The notes: generated by a model from the letters alone, not told the origin. A stretch of 27,639 nucleotides of DNA from an uncultured Bacilli bacterium (GCA_947627145.1 CANQUW010000002.1:1-27639), one strand, 5' to 3'; shown: positions 8,229 to 15,650, numbered from the stretch's first letter. Program-made: numbers and translations.

Positions 8229-10297
8229 GAAAATATGTATCTCAACCGGCAAATTTTTCTTATACTTTGATAGATTATATTAATGTTATAAGAGAAATGA
8301 AATCTATATCTAATTGGAAAAAAGAAGAAAAAAAAGATATTAGAAGTATTTTTGAAGATAAGTTTAAAAAGTATTTGAATAGAGAATATGCATTATCAGT
8401 GTCATCTGGTAATGTGGCATTAGATTTAGCTGTAGAGTGTCTTGATTTAAATGAAAACGATGAGGTTATAATGCCAGCAATCAATTTTTATGGTACACAC
8501 TTAGCTGTTATGCGAAAAACAAAAAAGATAATTTTTTGCCAAGTGGATTCTAAAACTCAAATAATAGATTATAATGATATTAAAAATAAAATCACACCTA
8601 AGACTAGAGCTGTTTTTATAACTCAGATGAATGGTAATTGTTGTGATATTAAAAAAATAAAAAAAATATGCTCTAAATCAAAACAAAAAATATATATTGT
8701 AGAAGATGTTGCTAGAAGTTTAGGAAGTGGTTATAAAGATGATAAAGCAGGTAGTTTAAGTGATATTTCTATTTTTAGTTTTCAGCAAAAGAAAAACTTT
8801 TCTACTTTAGGTGAAGGTGGTATGATTACTACTAATAATAAGAAATTTTATGAAAAAATAAAATGTATTAGAAGTTTTGGTAATAAAAAAAGTTGGGGTA
8901 CAAATTTTAGAATGTCTAGAGTTCAAGCAGCAGTAGGTATTTCACAATTAGATAAATTAGATTTTCTTAATTTAAAAAGAAGAAAAGTGGCATCATACAG
9001 AAATAAACTTTTAAAATCAAAAGATTTAGATATAGAAATACCAGATTTTATTGATAAAAATATGTTTTCTATTTATACATATTATACTATTGTATTAAAA
9101 GAAAATTATACAAGAGAAAATAGAGATAATTTAATAAAGATTATGAAAGATAAATATAATATAGAAACTTGTATTGCTAACGAACCAACATATAATTCGC
9201 ACGCTTATATAAAAAATAAATTTCCATTTTGCGATGTAGATGATGACTTAGGAGGAAGAATAATTAATCTTCCTATACATTTTAATATGACAAAAAGAGA
9301 TAATAAGTATATTGTAAATTCCTTTGTTAAAGCATTGGAAGAAACAAAAAAAATAAATAGAGATATTTTAGAACAAATAAATAAAAATTATAATATTAGT
9401 CCACTAGAAATAAAAAAAATAGATAAAGGGTATGCTTGCGAAAAATGGATTATATTAGATGGGAAAAATAAATATTTATTAAAAAAAATGACTGATACTT
9501 CACAAGATAGAATTGATTTTATAAATTATATACAAAATAATACAAAAAATGTAAAAACACCTAAAATAATTAAAACTATTGATAAAAAAAATTACTTCTT
9601 ATATAAAAATAGATATTATATTTTATATGAATTTATAGCTCATAAAAACAGAGAGTTTGATACTTATAAAACAGGAAAATTTTTAGGATTGTTGCATAGT
9701 GAGTTTTTGAATTTAAAAGTACCAGATGAGTTTGGAAAGCAAGTTTGTATAACAGAAATTGATTTTCCAAAAAAAGAAGTAGAAAATCTATTAAAATATT
9801 ATAATAAAAATGATATTGAATATGAGATACTTTGTTATAAGAAAAAAAATACAGAAAAATATAAATATGATGATACAAAGCTAAAATATTCTATAATACA
9901 TGGAGATTTTTATCCCGATAATATATTAGTATCTAATAATGAATATGTAATAATTGATTATGATCAATGTGGATATTTTTATCAATCATATGAATTTTTT
10001 AGAGGCATGATGAAGTTTTGCTATTGTGATAATCCTAATAAAACTTTTGCGAAAATAAAAAAATTTACAAAAGGATATTTATCAATTATGGATATGAGTG
10101 ATGATGAGATTAGAAATGGTATAAAGCAATATATTATCACTCAGAATAATGATTTATTTTGTTTAAGAAAAAATGATAATAATATTAATAATAGAAAAGA
10201 ATATGCAGAACAAAGATATAAACAATTAAAATGGCTTATAAATAATGAAAAAAAGGTTATAAAAGAAATAGTAAGGAGTAAAAAACATGAGAGTTAA
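8225..10297 (+). CDS. fused DegT/DnrJ/EryC1-type PLP aminotransferase and APH/choline-kinase-like phosphotransferase
   Basis: A 690-aa two-domain enzyme. Residues about 1-375 are a sugar aminotransferase of the DegT/DnrJ/EryC1/StrS family: substrate and PLP loop with S-S-G-N-V-A-L-D-L-A, the E-D-V-A-R-S-L-G-S strand (Asp binds the pyridine nitrogen), and the catalytic Lys at about 190 in Q-K-K-N-F-S-T-L-G-E-G-G. Residues about 390-680 form a kinase-like domain: the Brenner motif HGDFYPDN at 559-566 (catalytic Asp561, metal-binding Asn566) and I-I-D-Y-D at 576-580 in place of the DFG region, as in aminoglycoside, homoserine and choline kinases. The two domains are in one uninterrupted frame, so the product of transamination may be phosphorylated by the same protein; order of reactions is inference. 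It overlaps the previous gene by 4 nt (ATGA) and the next by 11 nt. Very Lys/Asn/Ile-rich with mostly TTA leucine. Confidence 0.85.
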   Translation: MRKYVSQPANFSYTLIDYINVIREMKSISNWKKEEKKDIRSIFEDKFKKYLNREYALSVSSGNVALDLAVECLDLNENDEVIMPAINFYGTHLAVMRKTKKIIFCQVDSKTQIIDYNDIKNKITPKTRAVFITQMNGNCCDIKKIKKICSKSKQKIYIVEDVARSLGSGYKDDKAGSLSDISIFSFQQKKNFSTLGEGGMITTNNKKFYEKIKCIRSFGNKKSWGTNFRMSRVQAAVGISQLDKLDFLNLKRRKVASYRNKLLKSKDLDIEIPDFIDKNMFSIYTYYTIVLKENYTRENRDNLIKIMKDKYNIETCIANEPTYNSHAYIKNKFPFCDVDDDLGGRIINLPIHFNMTKRDNKYIVNSFVKALEETKKINRDILEQINKNYNISPLEIKKIDKGYACEKWIILDGKNKYLLKKMTDTSQDRIDFINYIQNNTKNVKTPKIIKTIDKKNYFLYKNRYYILYEFIAHKNREFDTYKTGKFLGLLHSEFLNLKVPDEFGKQVCITEIDFPKKEVENLLKYYNKNDIEYEILCYKKKNTEKYKYDDTKLKYSIIHGDFYPDNILVSNNEYVIIDYDQCGYFYQSYEFFRGMMKFCYCDNPNKTFAKIKKFTKGYLSIMDMSDDEIRNGIKQYIITQNNDLFCLRKNDNNINNRKEYAEQRYKQLKWLINNEKKVIKEIVRSKKHES

Positions 10298-10730
10298 ATT
10301 TCAAGTATTGGTATTACCTTTTAGAAAAAATAAAAAAAATATAGAGTATTGTATATTTAAAAGAGAAGATATGAAAGTGTGGCAAGGTGTTGCAGGAGGT
10401 GGAGAAGGAAAAGAAACTCCTTTAGAGGCAGCTTTAAGAGAATTTAATGAAGAAACAGGAATTAAGAAAAGTAAAATAGTAAGATTAGATTCGATTTCGA
10501 CTATACCAATATATCATTTTAAGGATTCTGTTAATTGGGAAGGTGATATATATGTAGTAAAAGAATATGCATTTGCTACAGAAATAAAAAATGATAAAAT
10601 TAAATTATCTAGTGAACATTTAGAATATAAATGGGTATCATTTGAAGAGGCAAATAAATTATTAAAGTGGGATAGTAATAGAAATGCACTTTGGGAAATA
10701 AAAGAAAGAATTAATAGAGGTAAATTGTAG
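10287..10730 (+). CDS. Nudix hydrolase (first of two paralogues)
   Basis: A 147-aa Nudix protein. The Nudix box follows G-x5-E-x7-R-E-x-x-E-E-x-G-x exactly, starting at GGGEGKE and ending REFNEETGI, which supplies the metal-binding glutamates. The family cleaves X-diphosphate-nucleoside bonds. The region around the box (W-Q-G-V-A-G-G) is like dihydroneopterin-triphosphate or dATP pyrophosphohydrolases, but the substrate cannot be told. It starts inside the end of the fusion gene, with AGGAG 9 nt before the ATG, and is followed at once by the nucleotide-sugar dehydrogenase gene. The C-terminal W-D-S-N-R-N-A-L-W-E is repeated nearly identically in the second Nudix gene at 12077-12532, so these are duplicates within one locus. 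Confidence 0.88.
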   Translation: MRVKFQVLVLPFRKNKKNIEYCIFKREDMKVWQGVAGGGEGKETPLEAALREFNEETGIKKSKIVRLDSISTIPIYHFKDSVNWEGDIYVVKEYAFATEIKNDKIKLSSEHLEYKWVSFEEANKLLKWDSNRNALWEIKERINRGKL

Positions 10731-10741
10731 GAGGGATTTCG

Positions 10742-11995
10742 GTGAAACTAGATGTTTCTAATAAAAATTTTTGTATTACCATAGTAGGAGCAGGATATGT
10801 GGGATTACCATTAGCGTATGAATTTTCAAAAGTAAAAAAAGTTTATTCTTATGATATTGATTTAAAAAAAATAAACATATTAAAAACAAAAAAAGAATAT
10901 AAAAATATAAATTTTACTAATAAAGAAAATTGTATTAGTAAATCTAATGCTATTATAGTAGCTGTACCAACACCAATTGATAAATATAATAAACCAGATT
11001 TAACTTGTTTAAAATCCGCTTGTAAATTAATAGGAGAAAATATTAATAAAGGAAGTTTAGTGATATTCGAGTCTTCTTATATGGCTGGTACTACTAATAA
11101 TATATGTATACCATTATTAGAAAAGTATAGTAATCTTAAATACAATGATGATTTTTATGTGGGCTATTCTCCAGAAAGAATTAATCCAACTGATAATATT
11201 CATACACTAAAAACTATTACTAAAGTAGTTTCAGCAAATGATAAAACAACATTACAATATGTATATGATATTTATAGTTTAATAGATTCTATAAATTTAA
11301 AACCGGTTGAAAATATAGAGGTTGCAGAACTTTCTAAAATGGTAGAAAATTCTCAAAGAGATGTAAATATAGCATTTATAAATGAAGTAGCAAAACTTTG
11401 TAATTCATTAGATATCGATACATATAAAGTTTTAGATGTTGCGAAGACTAAATGGAATTTTTATGATGTTAAACCTGGTCTGGTAGGAGGTCATTGTATA
11501 GCGGTTGATCCATTTTATTTGATTGATTCAGCATCATATAATGGTGTGGAAATGAATACGTTAAAAGAAGCAAGAAAAACTAATGATAGTATGAGTGGAT
11601 ATATAGTAAATGTTTTGAAAGAGATAATAAATGCAAATTGTATTAGTAAAAAAAAGAAAATAAAAATTGGAATAATGGGATATTCATATAAAGAAAATAG
11701 TAATGACATTAGAAATACTAAGGTTAGTAATATAGCGGAATTATTATATAAAGAAAATTATACAGTTGAAATAACAGATTATTTAGTAGGTGATTTAAAT
11801 AATAGCTTTGTTGAACAATTATCTGAATTGGATGTTTTGATTTTAGCGGTTGCTCATGATAAATATAAAAATTATGATGTAGAAACAATTGTGAAAATGT
11901 TTAATAATAGTGATTCTATTAAGGTAATACTTGATCTAAAACATATATATCATAATTATAAGTTTCCTAATAATTTTATTTATTGGTGTTTATAA
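10742..11995 (+). CDS. UDP-N-acetylhexosamine/UDP-glucose 6-dehydrogenase family
   Basis: A 417-aa NAD-dependent four-electron dehydrogenase that oxidises C6 of a nucleotide sugar to the uronate. The N-terminal Rossmann motif G-A-G-Y-V-G-L-P binds NAD. V-A-V-P-T-P, the S-P-E-R-I-N-P substrate strand, A-E-L-S-K-M-V-E-N and G-G-H-C-I-A-V-D-P-F-Y-L (catalytic Cys252) are all intact, followed by the UDP-binding C-domain (G-I-M-G-Y-S-Y-K-E-N). The 'G-G-H-C-I-x-V-D-P-x-Y-L' form is that of WecC/WbpA/TviB enzymes acting on UDP-HexNAc rather than of Ugd (family knowledge; exact sugar inferred). The start is GTG at 10742, preceded by GGAGGG with 6-nt spacing. Last gene of the first transcript of the cluster. 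Confidence 0.88.
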   Translation: MKLDVSNKNFCITIVGAGYVGLPLAYEFSKVKKVYSYDIDLKKINILKTKKEYKNINFTNKENCISKSNAIIVAVPTPIDKYNKPDLTCLKSACKLIGENINKGSLVIFESSYMAGTTNNICIPLLEKYSNLKYNDDFYVGYSPERINPTDNIHTLKTITKVVSANDKTTLQYVYDIYSLIDSINLKPVENIEVAELSKMVENSQRDVNIAFINEVAKLCNSLDIDTYKVLDVAKTKWNFYDVKPGLVGGHCIAVDPFYLIDSASYNGVEMNTLKEARKTNDSMSGYIVNVLKEIINANCISKKKKIKIGIMGYSYKENSNDIRNTKVSNIAELLYKENYTVEITDYLVGDLNNSFVEQLSELDVLILAVAHDKYKNYDVETIVKMFNNSDSIKVILDLKHIYHNYKFPNNFIYWCL

Positions 11996-12012
11996 ATAAT
12001 GTTATTCTTATA

Positions 12013-12041
12013 TTGACTTTATATAATGCCTGAGGTAGAAT
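12013..12041 (+). promoter_or_regulatory. promoter of the second Nudix gene and PHP gene
   Basis: TTGACT (12013-12018), 17-nt spacer, TAGAAT (12036-12041): five of six matches each. It decides the start of the next gene, because an ATG at 12026 lies inside the promoter and could not be on this transcript. ATG 12077 with AAAGGTGG is used instead. A weaker TATAAT at 12022-12027 also exists. Confidence 0.65.
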
Positions 12042-12076
12042 TAAATTATATAATTAAGAAAGGTGGTAGATTTTTT

Positions 12077-12532
12077 ATGAGACAACCTCATCAAATTTTA
12101 GCTTTTCCATATAAAAAAGATGATAAAGGTAATTATTTATATGGGATTTTTAAAAGAAGTGATAAAGAACAATGGCAAGGAGTTGCTGGTGGAGTAGAAG
12201 AAGGAGAAACTTATCTAGAAGCTTGTAAAAGGGAAGTAAAAGAAGAGACAGGATTAGATAATGTTAAAATAGTAGAGTTAGAATCTATTTCTACTATGCC
12301 AGTTGTTAATGTGACAGGAAAGTTTACTTGGGGAGATGATGTCTTTCTTGTTTACGAACATTGTTATGGTGTTGAAATTTCAGACCAAGAAATAAAACTT
12401 TCGCATGAACATAAGACAATGGAATGGTTGCCTTACGAAGAAGCTTTTGATAAATTAACTTGGGATAGTAATAAAAATGCTTTATGGGAATTAAATCAAA
12501 AGTTGATTAACGATAAAGCAAAACAATTATAA
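12077..12532 (+). CDS. Nudix hydrolase (second paralogue)
   Basis: A 151-aa Nudix protein with an intact box (GGVEEGETYLEACKREVKEE, then TGL). It aligns over its whole length with the product of 10287-10730: shared W-Q-G-V-A-G-G, the E-S-I-S-T-M-P strand against D-S-I-S-T-I-P, I-K-L-S-x-E-H, and W-D-S-N-K-N-A-L-W-E. The box here keeps the common E-E-G-E-T form while the first copy has G-K-E-T, so substrate or rate may differ. The start at 12077 is supported by AAAGGTGG 10 nt upstream and by the promoter at 12013-12041; the longer frame from 12026 is rejected. Codon use is a little less extreme than in the upstream genes. PHP gene follows after 18 nt. Confidence 0.88.
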   Translation: MRQPHQILAFPYKKDDKGNYLYGIFKRSDKEQWQGVAGGVEEGETYLEACKREVKEETGLDNVKIVELESISTMPVVNVTGKFTWGDDVFLVYEHCYGVEISDQEIKLSHEHKTMEWLPYEEAFDKLTWDSNKNALWELNQKLINDKAKQL

Positions 12533-12550
12533 AAATAGGAGAAAATTATT

Positions 12551-13357
12551 ATGAAATATGATTTGCATATTCATTCAAATATTTCTGATGGTAAATTAAA
12601 TAGAAATCAAATAATTTCATTAGCAGAAGAAAAACAACTAAAATATATAGCTTTTACAGAACATAACAAATTTCAAGAGTTTGATATGAAGGAAGTAAGT
12701 ACTAATTTAAAAATAATACAAGGTATAGAATTCGATGCAAAATATAAAAAATCTTTTCATATTTTATGTTACTTTAAAGAGTTTGATAATAATATTGAAA
12801 ATTTAATTAAAAAATTTCAATATAACACAAATAATAGAATGGAATTACTATTAAGAAAGATAAAAGAAGTACATAATATTAATTTAACTATTAAAGAATT
12901 ACAAGATTTTTCAAATCAAAAATACATTACAAAAAGAGAGATAATAGATTGGCTATTATTTAATGGGTTTTCTGATTCTGTTGAAGATGCTGCAAATAAA
13001 TTTACTAGTAAACCGTCATTAAGCTATGTTGAAAAATATACCTTGAACTTTAGGGATATAGCTGATAGTGTGAAATCAAGTAACGGTAAAATAATATTGG
13101 CTCATCCTACTACTCTTAATTATAACGAAAAAGAATTTGAATTATTTTTAAGAGATTTAATTGAAAATGGCTTGGATGGTATAGAAACTACTAATACTTC
13201 TAAAATAAATAATAAGCAGTCAGTTTATTTAAGAAGAATTGCTCAAAAATATAATTTGTTAACTAGTGGAGGAAGTGATTTCCATAATTTTAACGATTAT
13301 AAATTAGGAGTTGATAATAATGATGCTAACTCTCTTATAAAAGTATTAAAAAAATAG
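12551..13357 (+). CDS. PHP-domain phosphoesterase
   Basis: A 268-aa polymerase-and-histidinol-phosphatase (PHP) domain protein that should bind two or three metal ions and hydrolyse a phosphoester. Motifs in order: Y-D-L-H-I-H-S-N-I-S-D-G (His6, His8, Asp13), F-T-E-H-N (His38; the usual residue before the His is Asp, here Glu37), L-A-H-P (His185) and G-G-S-D-F-H (Asp243, His245). This order and length match YciV/RNase AM-like and related small phosphoesterases; nucleotide, histidinol phosphate or sugar phosphate substrates are all possible. AGGAG lies 9 nt before the ATG. It is cotranscribed with the second Nudix gene, and the pairing of a pyrophosphohydrolase with a phosphoesterase could strip a nucleotide product in two steps (inference). 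Confidence 0.85.
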   Translation: MKYDLHIHSNISDGKLNRNQIISLAEEKQLKYIAFTEHNKFQEFDMKEVSTNLKIIQGIEFDAKYKKSFHILCYFKEFDNNIENLIKKFQYNTNNRMELLLRKIKEVHNINLTIKELQDFSNQKYITKREIIDWLLFNGFSDSVEDAANKFTSKPSLSYVEKYTLNFRDIADSVKSSNGKIILAHPTTLNYNEKEFELFLRDLIENGLDGIETTNTSKINNKQSVYLRRIAQKYNLLTSGGSDFHNFNDYKLGVDNNDANSLIKVLKK

Positions 13358-13374
13358 CAATAATGCTATTTTTT
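13348..13374. terminator. bidirectional terminator between the PHP gene and the convergent deaminase-like gene
   Basis: AAAATAGCA (13351-13359) pairs with TGCTATTTT (13364-13372) around a 4-nt loop. A runs precede and T runs follow the stem, so it can serve both strands. It overlaps the PHP stop codon and lies 21 nt past the stop of the minus-strand gene. Confidence 0.75.
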
Positions 13375-13394
13375 GCTTTGTAGTTGGTTTTCGG

Positions 13395-14342
13395 TTAATT
13401 GAAGGAGTTTTGTAAAATTTCATATAATTGATTAATAGATAAGACGTTATTTTTATATAGTAAATTATATTCATCAAATAATGAATTTTCAAAAATTAAT
13501 TGATCATCTGTATTTATTGTTACTTTAAGATTGTTAGCTAACATTGTTTTTATAGGATGATTTTTTATGTCTGAAACCCTCTTTAACTTTAAATTACTTA
13601 TAGGACAAACATTAAAAATAATATTATGTTCTCTTGCAAATTTCATTGCATCTACATTATTGACTATTGCTATTCCATGTTGGACAACTTGAATATTTAA
13701 AATTTTAATGGCTTCTATAATATCTTCTGCCGTTCCAAATTCTCCTACATGAGCTTTTAAAATTAAATTGTATTTTTTTGCTATATCATATATATTTTTA
13801 AAAACAGTTATAGGTTTTGACAACTCGTCACCAAAAAGATCTATTCCATTAAATACTTTTGATTTAATTAAACTAATTATAATTTTTTCGTCCTCTTCTT
13901 TATAAGCATTTCTACTAATACCTAAATCAAAATTAATTTTAATTTTATCTTTGTATTTATTTTTCAAATGATATAAATCGTTAATGTAATTGTTTATATT
14001 ATTATCGTATACCTCAAATACTAATCTATAATCTACACTAGTATCAAGTATACAAACACCATCATCTATTGCAGTTAAAATACTACATTCAAATAGTTTT
14101 AATTGACCAACTTTTGTAGTTGAAATTTCTATTATATTATTTTTTATAAAATTAGATATAGATTGTATACTATCATTAGGTATAAAAGTATCTAATTTTC
14201 TATTATAGTATAACTCAAAAAGTTTTCTGTTTGAACTTAATAAAGCATGAGTATGTAAATCACATTTTGGAACTATGTCAAATAGATGCTTATCATTACT
14301 TTCTAAAGATTTTTTAAATAAATTAAAATTATTTGTTATCAT
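13395..14342 (-). CDS. adenosine deaminase-like metallohydrolase
   Basis: A 315-aa amidohydrolase of the adenosine/AMP deaminase family. Zinc ligands and catalytic residues are in place: P-K-C-D-L-H-T-H (His30, His32), K-A-H-V-G-E (His198, catalytic Glu201), Q-H-G (His222), V-C-P-I-S-N, and N-T-D-D-Q (Asp279, Asp280). True adenosine deaminases have H-A-G-E and D-D-P, so the HVGE and DDQ variants suggest a divergent subgroup (ADAL-like, aminodeoxyfutalosine, or cytokinin-type N6-modified purine deaminases are alternatives). It is somewhat shorter than the usual 330-345 aa. It faces the cluster from the opposite strand with its own promoter. A role in the same pathway, on a purine nucleotide product of the two Nudix enzymes, is only a guess. 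The ribosome site is weak (TGGTGAA). Confidence 0.8.
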   Translation of the reverse strand: MITNNFNLFKKSLESNDKHLFDIVPKCDLHTHALLSSNRKLFELYYNRKLDTFIPNDSIQSISNFIKNNIIEISTTKVGQLKLFECSILTAIDDGVCILDTSVDYRLVFEVYDNNINNYINDLYHLKNKYKDKIKINFDLGISRNAYKEEDEKIIISLIKSKVFNGIDLFGDELSKPITVFKNIYDIAKKYNLILKAHVGEFGTAEDIIEAIKILNIQVVQHGIAIVNNVDAMKFAREHNIIFNVCPISNLKLKRVSDIKNHPIKTMLANNLKVTINTDDQLIFENSLFDEYNLLYKNNVLSINQLYEILQNSFN

Positions 14343-14360
14343 AATACATTCACCAAATTT

Positions 14361-14389
14361 ATTTTATCAATTTTTTTCATAAAAGTCAT
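14361..14389 (-). promoter_or_regulatory. promoter of the deaminase-like gene
   Basis: Read on the minus strand: ATGACT (14389-14384), 17-nt spacer, TAAAAT (14366-14361). Four and five of six matches. The leader would be only about 12 nt. Confidence 0.5.
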
Positions 14390-14582
14390 CTGTTTTAAAT
14401 TAAATTCTTAAAGTTGTTTTGTATTCCATCTAGTATTAATAAATTGATTTATATAAAACAACTATCATTTGGTTATAATTATAAAATTAAAGCACAGAAA
14501 TAGTAATTTAAATATAAAATATATTAATACATCACACAAAACTTAGTCAAAGTAAGTTAAAAAAACAAAAAAGATTCAATCT

Positions 14583-14767
14583 TTATTTAGATTCAGAATC
14601 TTCTTGCATATTATCAAGTGCATATTTACATGCTTGAATTACAAAACTAGAGAAAGTAGCATCTTCTTTTTCTATAACTTCGTTAATTCTTTGGATAAGT
14701 TCAACCGGAAAACGTACTGTCTTGTTTTCTGTTTCTTTTTTGGTTTGGTTTTAATTGAAATGCCATA
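14583..14767 (-). pseudogene. ribbon-helix-helix-like (YlcI/YnfO-type) small protein gene broken by two single-base insertions
   Basis: On the minus strand AGGAGGT (14781-14775) lies 7 nt before an ATG at 14767. The frame reads MAFQLKPNQK, then shifts at a run of six A. It continues in the next frame as ETENKTVRFPVEL, with a second shift at GAAAC, and then IQRINEVIEKEDATFSSFVI, QACKYALDNMQEDSESK and a TAA at 14585-14583. Removing one A from each run gives an intact 60-residue protein with the beta strand K-T-V-R-F-P and two helices of a ribbon-helix-helix DNA-binding or antitoxin-like protein. The promoter, ribosome site and stop are all intact, so decay is recent, or the two shifts are sequencing errors in homopolymers, or expression needs slippage. 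The gene is too short and too broken to show as one open frame. A weak hairpin with a T run (on minus) follows at about 14580-14560. Confidence 0.7.
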
Positions 14768-14795
14768 TATGGTACCTCCTATAAATAATATAGTA

Positions 14796-14815
14796 ATGCA
14801 AAAATTCGCATTGCG
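14796..14815. repeat. small inverted repeat in the leader of the ribbon-helix-helix pseudogene
   Basis: AATGC and GCATT (about 14796-14800 and 14809-14813) are separated by an A/T spacer, between the minus-strand promoter (14834-14862) and the ribosome site. Its place fits an operator for autoregulation by a ribbon-helix-helix protein, but the arms are only five bases. Confidence 0.3.
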
Positions 14816-14833
14816 TTTTGTGTTACAAAAAAT

Positions 14834-14862
14834 ATAATAATATATTTTCCTAATTATATCAA
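14834..14862 (-). promoter_or_regulatory. promoter of the ribbon-helix-helix pseudogene
   Basis: On the minus strand TTGATA (14862-14857), 17-nt spacer, TATTAT (14839-14834): five of six matches each. About 60 nt of leader precede the ATG. Confidence 0.55.
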
Positions 14863-14867
14863 TAATT

Positions 14868-15080
14868 TTGTCAAAGATAGAAGCTTATAAAACGAAATAA
14901 AATAAAAAATCTTAATAGATTTAGAATAATAGTTAAACCTATTTTTTATTACTTTAAAAGTATTAATGGAGATATTTAACAAATTAAACTATAAAACTAA
15001 AACATTATATAAATCAATAAAAAGACAAGTACTAAAGTGTAAATAATTAAAAATAGTCTTTATAAATTTTAGAAATTATA
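14868..15080. other. intergenic stretch with no recognised gene
   Basis: About 210 very AT-rich bases between the pseudogene promoter and the frr promoter region. I see no open frame with a ribosome site, no tRNA and no terminator-like hairpin with a T run. It marks the right border of the region with few CTT codons. Confidence 0.5.
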
Positions 15081-15081
15081 G

Positions 15082-15087
15082 TAAAAT
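15082..15087 (+). promoter_or_regulatory. possible -10 of the frr promoter
   Basis: TAAAAT at 15082-15087, 23 nt before the frr ATG, with no clear -35. Proposed only because frr has no upstream partner gene here and must have its own promoter in this interval. Confidence 0.3.
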
Positions 15088-15110
15088 ATATTATGCAAGG
15101 AGAGATATTT

Positions 15111-15650
15111 ATGGAAATAATTAAAAATGTTGAAAGTAAAATGAATAAGACTATTGCGTCACTTGAAGAAAAATTAAAAACAGTAAGAGCAGGTAGAGCT
15201 AATCCATCTAGTTTGGATAGAGTTACAGTTGATTATTATGGAAGTCAAACTCCATTAAAACAACTCGCAACTATTTCAGTACCTGAAGCTACACAACTTT
15301 GTATTAAACCTTTTGATAAAAGTTGCTTAAAAGATATTGAAAAAGCTATATTTGAATCTAATTTAGGATATACTCCTAATAATGATGGAGAAAGTATTAG
15401 AATAGTAATACCGCCTCTTACAGAAGATAGACGTCGTGAACTTATAAAACAAGTTAAAGCTATTGGAGAAGAAAGTAAAATATCTATTAGAAATATTAGA
15501 CATGAAGGAATAGAAGATATTAAAAAAGAAGAAATGGCAGAAGATATAGAAAAATCAAGTGAAAAAGAAATACAAGATTTAGTTAATTCATTTAATAAGA
15601 AAATAGATGAAATGGTTAAAGAAAAAGAAAAAGAATTAATGACTGTATAA
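15111..15650 (+). CDS. frr: ribosome recycling factor
   Basis: A 179-aa cytosolic factor that, with EF-G, splits post-termination ribosomes. The family core is clear: T-V-R-A-G-R-A-N-P-S-S-L-D near the N-terminus, Y-Y-G-S-x-T-P-L-K-Q-L-A, the I-P-P-L-T-E-D-R-R-R-E-L hinge stretch, then the helical C-terminus ending in a K/E-rich segment. The start at 15111 is set by AAGGAG at 15097-15102; an in-frame ATG at 15093 lies before this site and is rejected. In most Gram-positives frr follows tsf and pyrH, but here it stands alone after the low-CTT region and a broken gene, which suggests that region was inserted or rearranged next to it. The pheST promoter begins right after its stop, and no strong frr terminator is seen. 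Confidence 0.95.
   Translation: MEIIKNVESKMNKTIASLEEKLKTVRAGRANPSSLDRVTVDYYGSQTPLKQLATISVPEATQLCIKPFDKSCLKDIEKAIFESNLGYTPNNDGESIRIVIPPLTEDRRRELIKQVKAIGEESKISIRNIRHEGIEDIKKEEMAEDIEKSSEKEIQDLVNSFNKKIDEMVKEKEKELMTV

Noticed and set aside
12026..12076. Longer N-terminus of the second Nudix protein from ATG 12026
   Set aside because: This ATG lies between the -35 and -10 of a good promoter and has no ribosome site; homology with the first Nudix protein begins after ATG 12077.
14604..14837. 77-aa plus-strand open frame
   Set aside because: It runs opposite to the ribbon-helix-helix pseudogene, has no ribosome site, and its sequence is the low-complexity Phe/Tyr/Cys-rich shadow of that gene.
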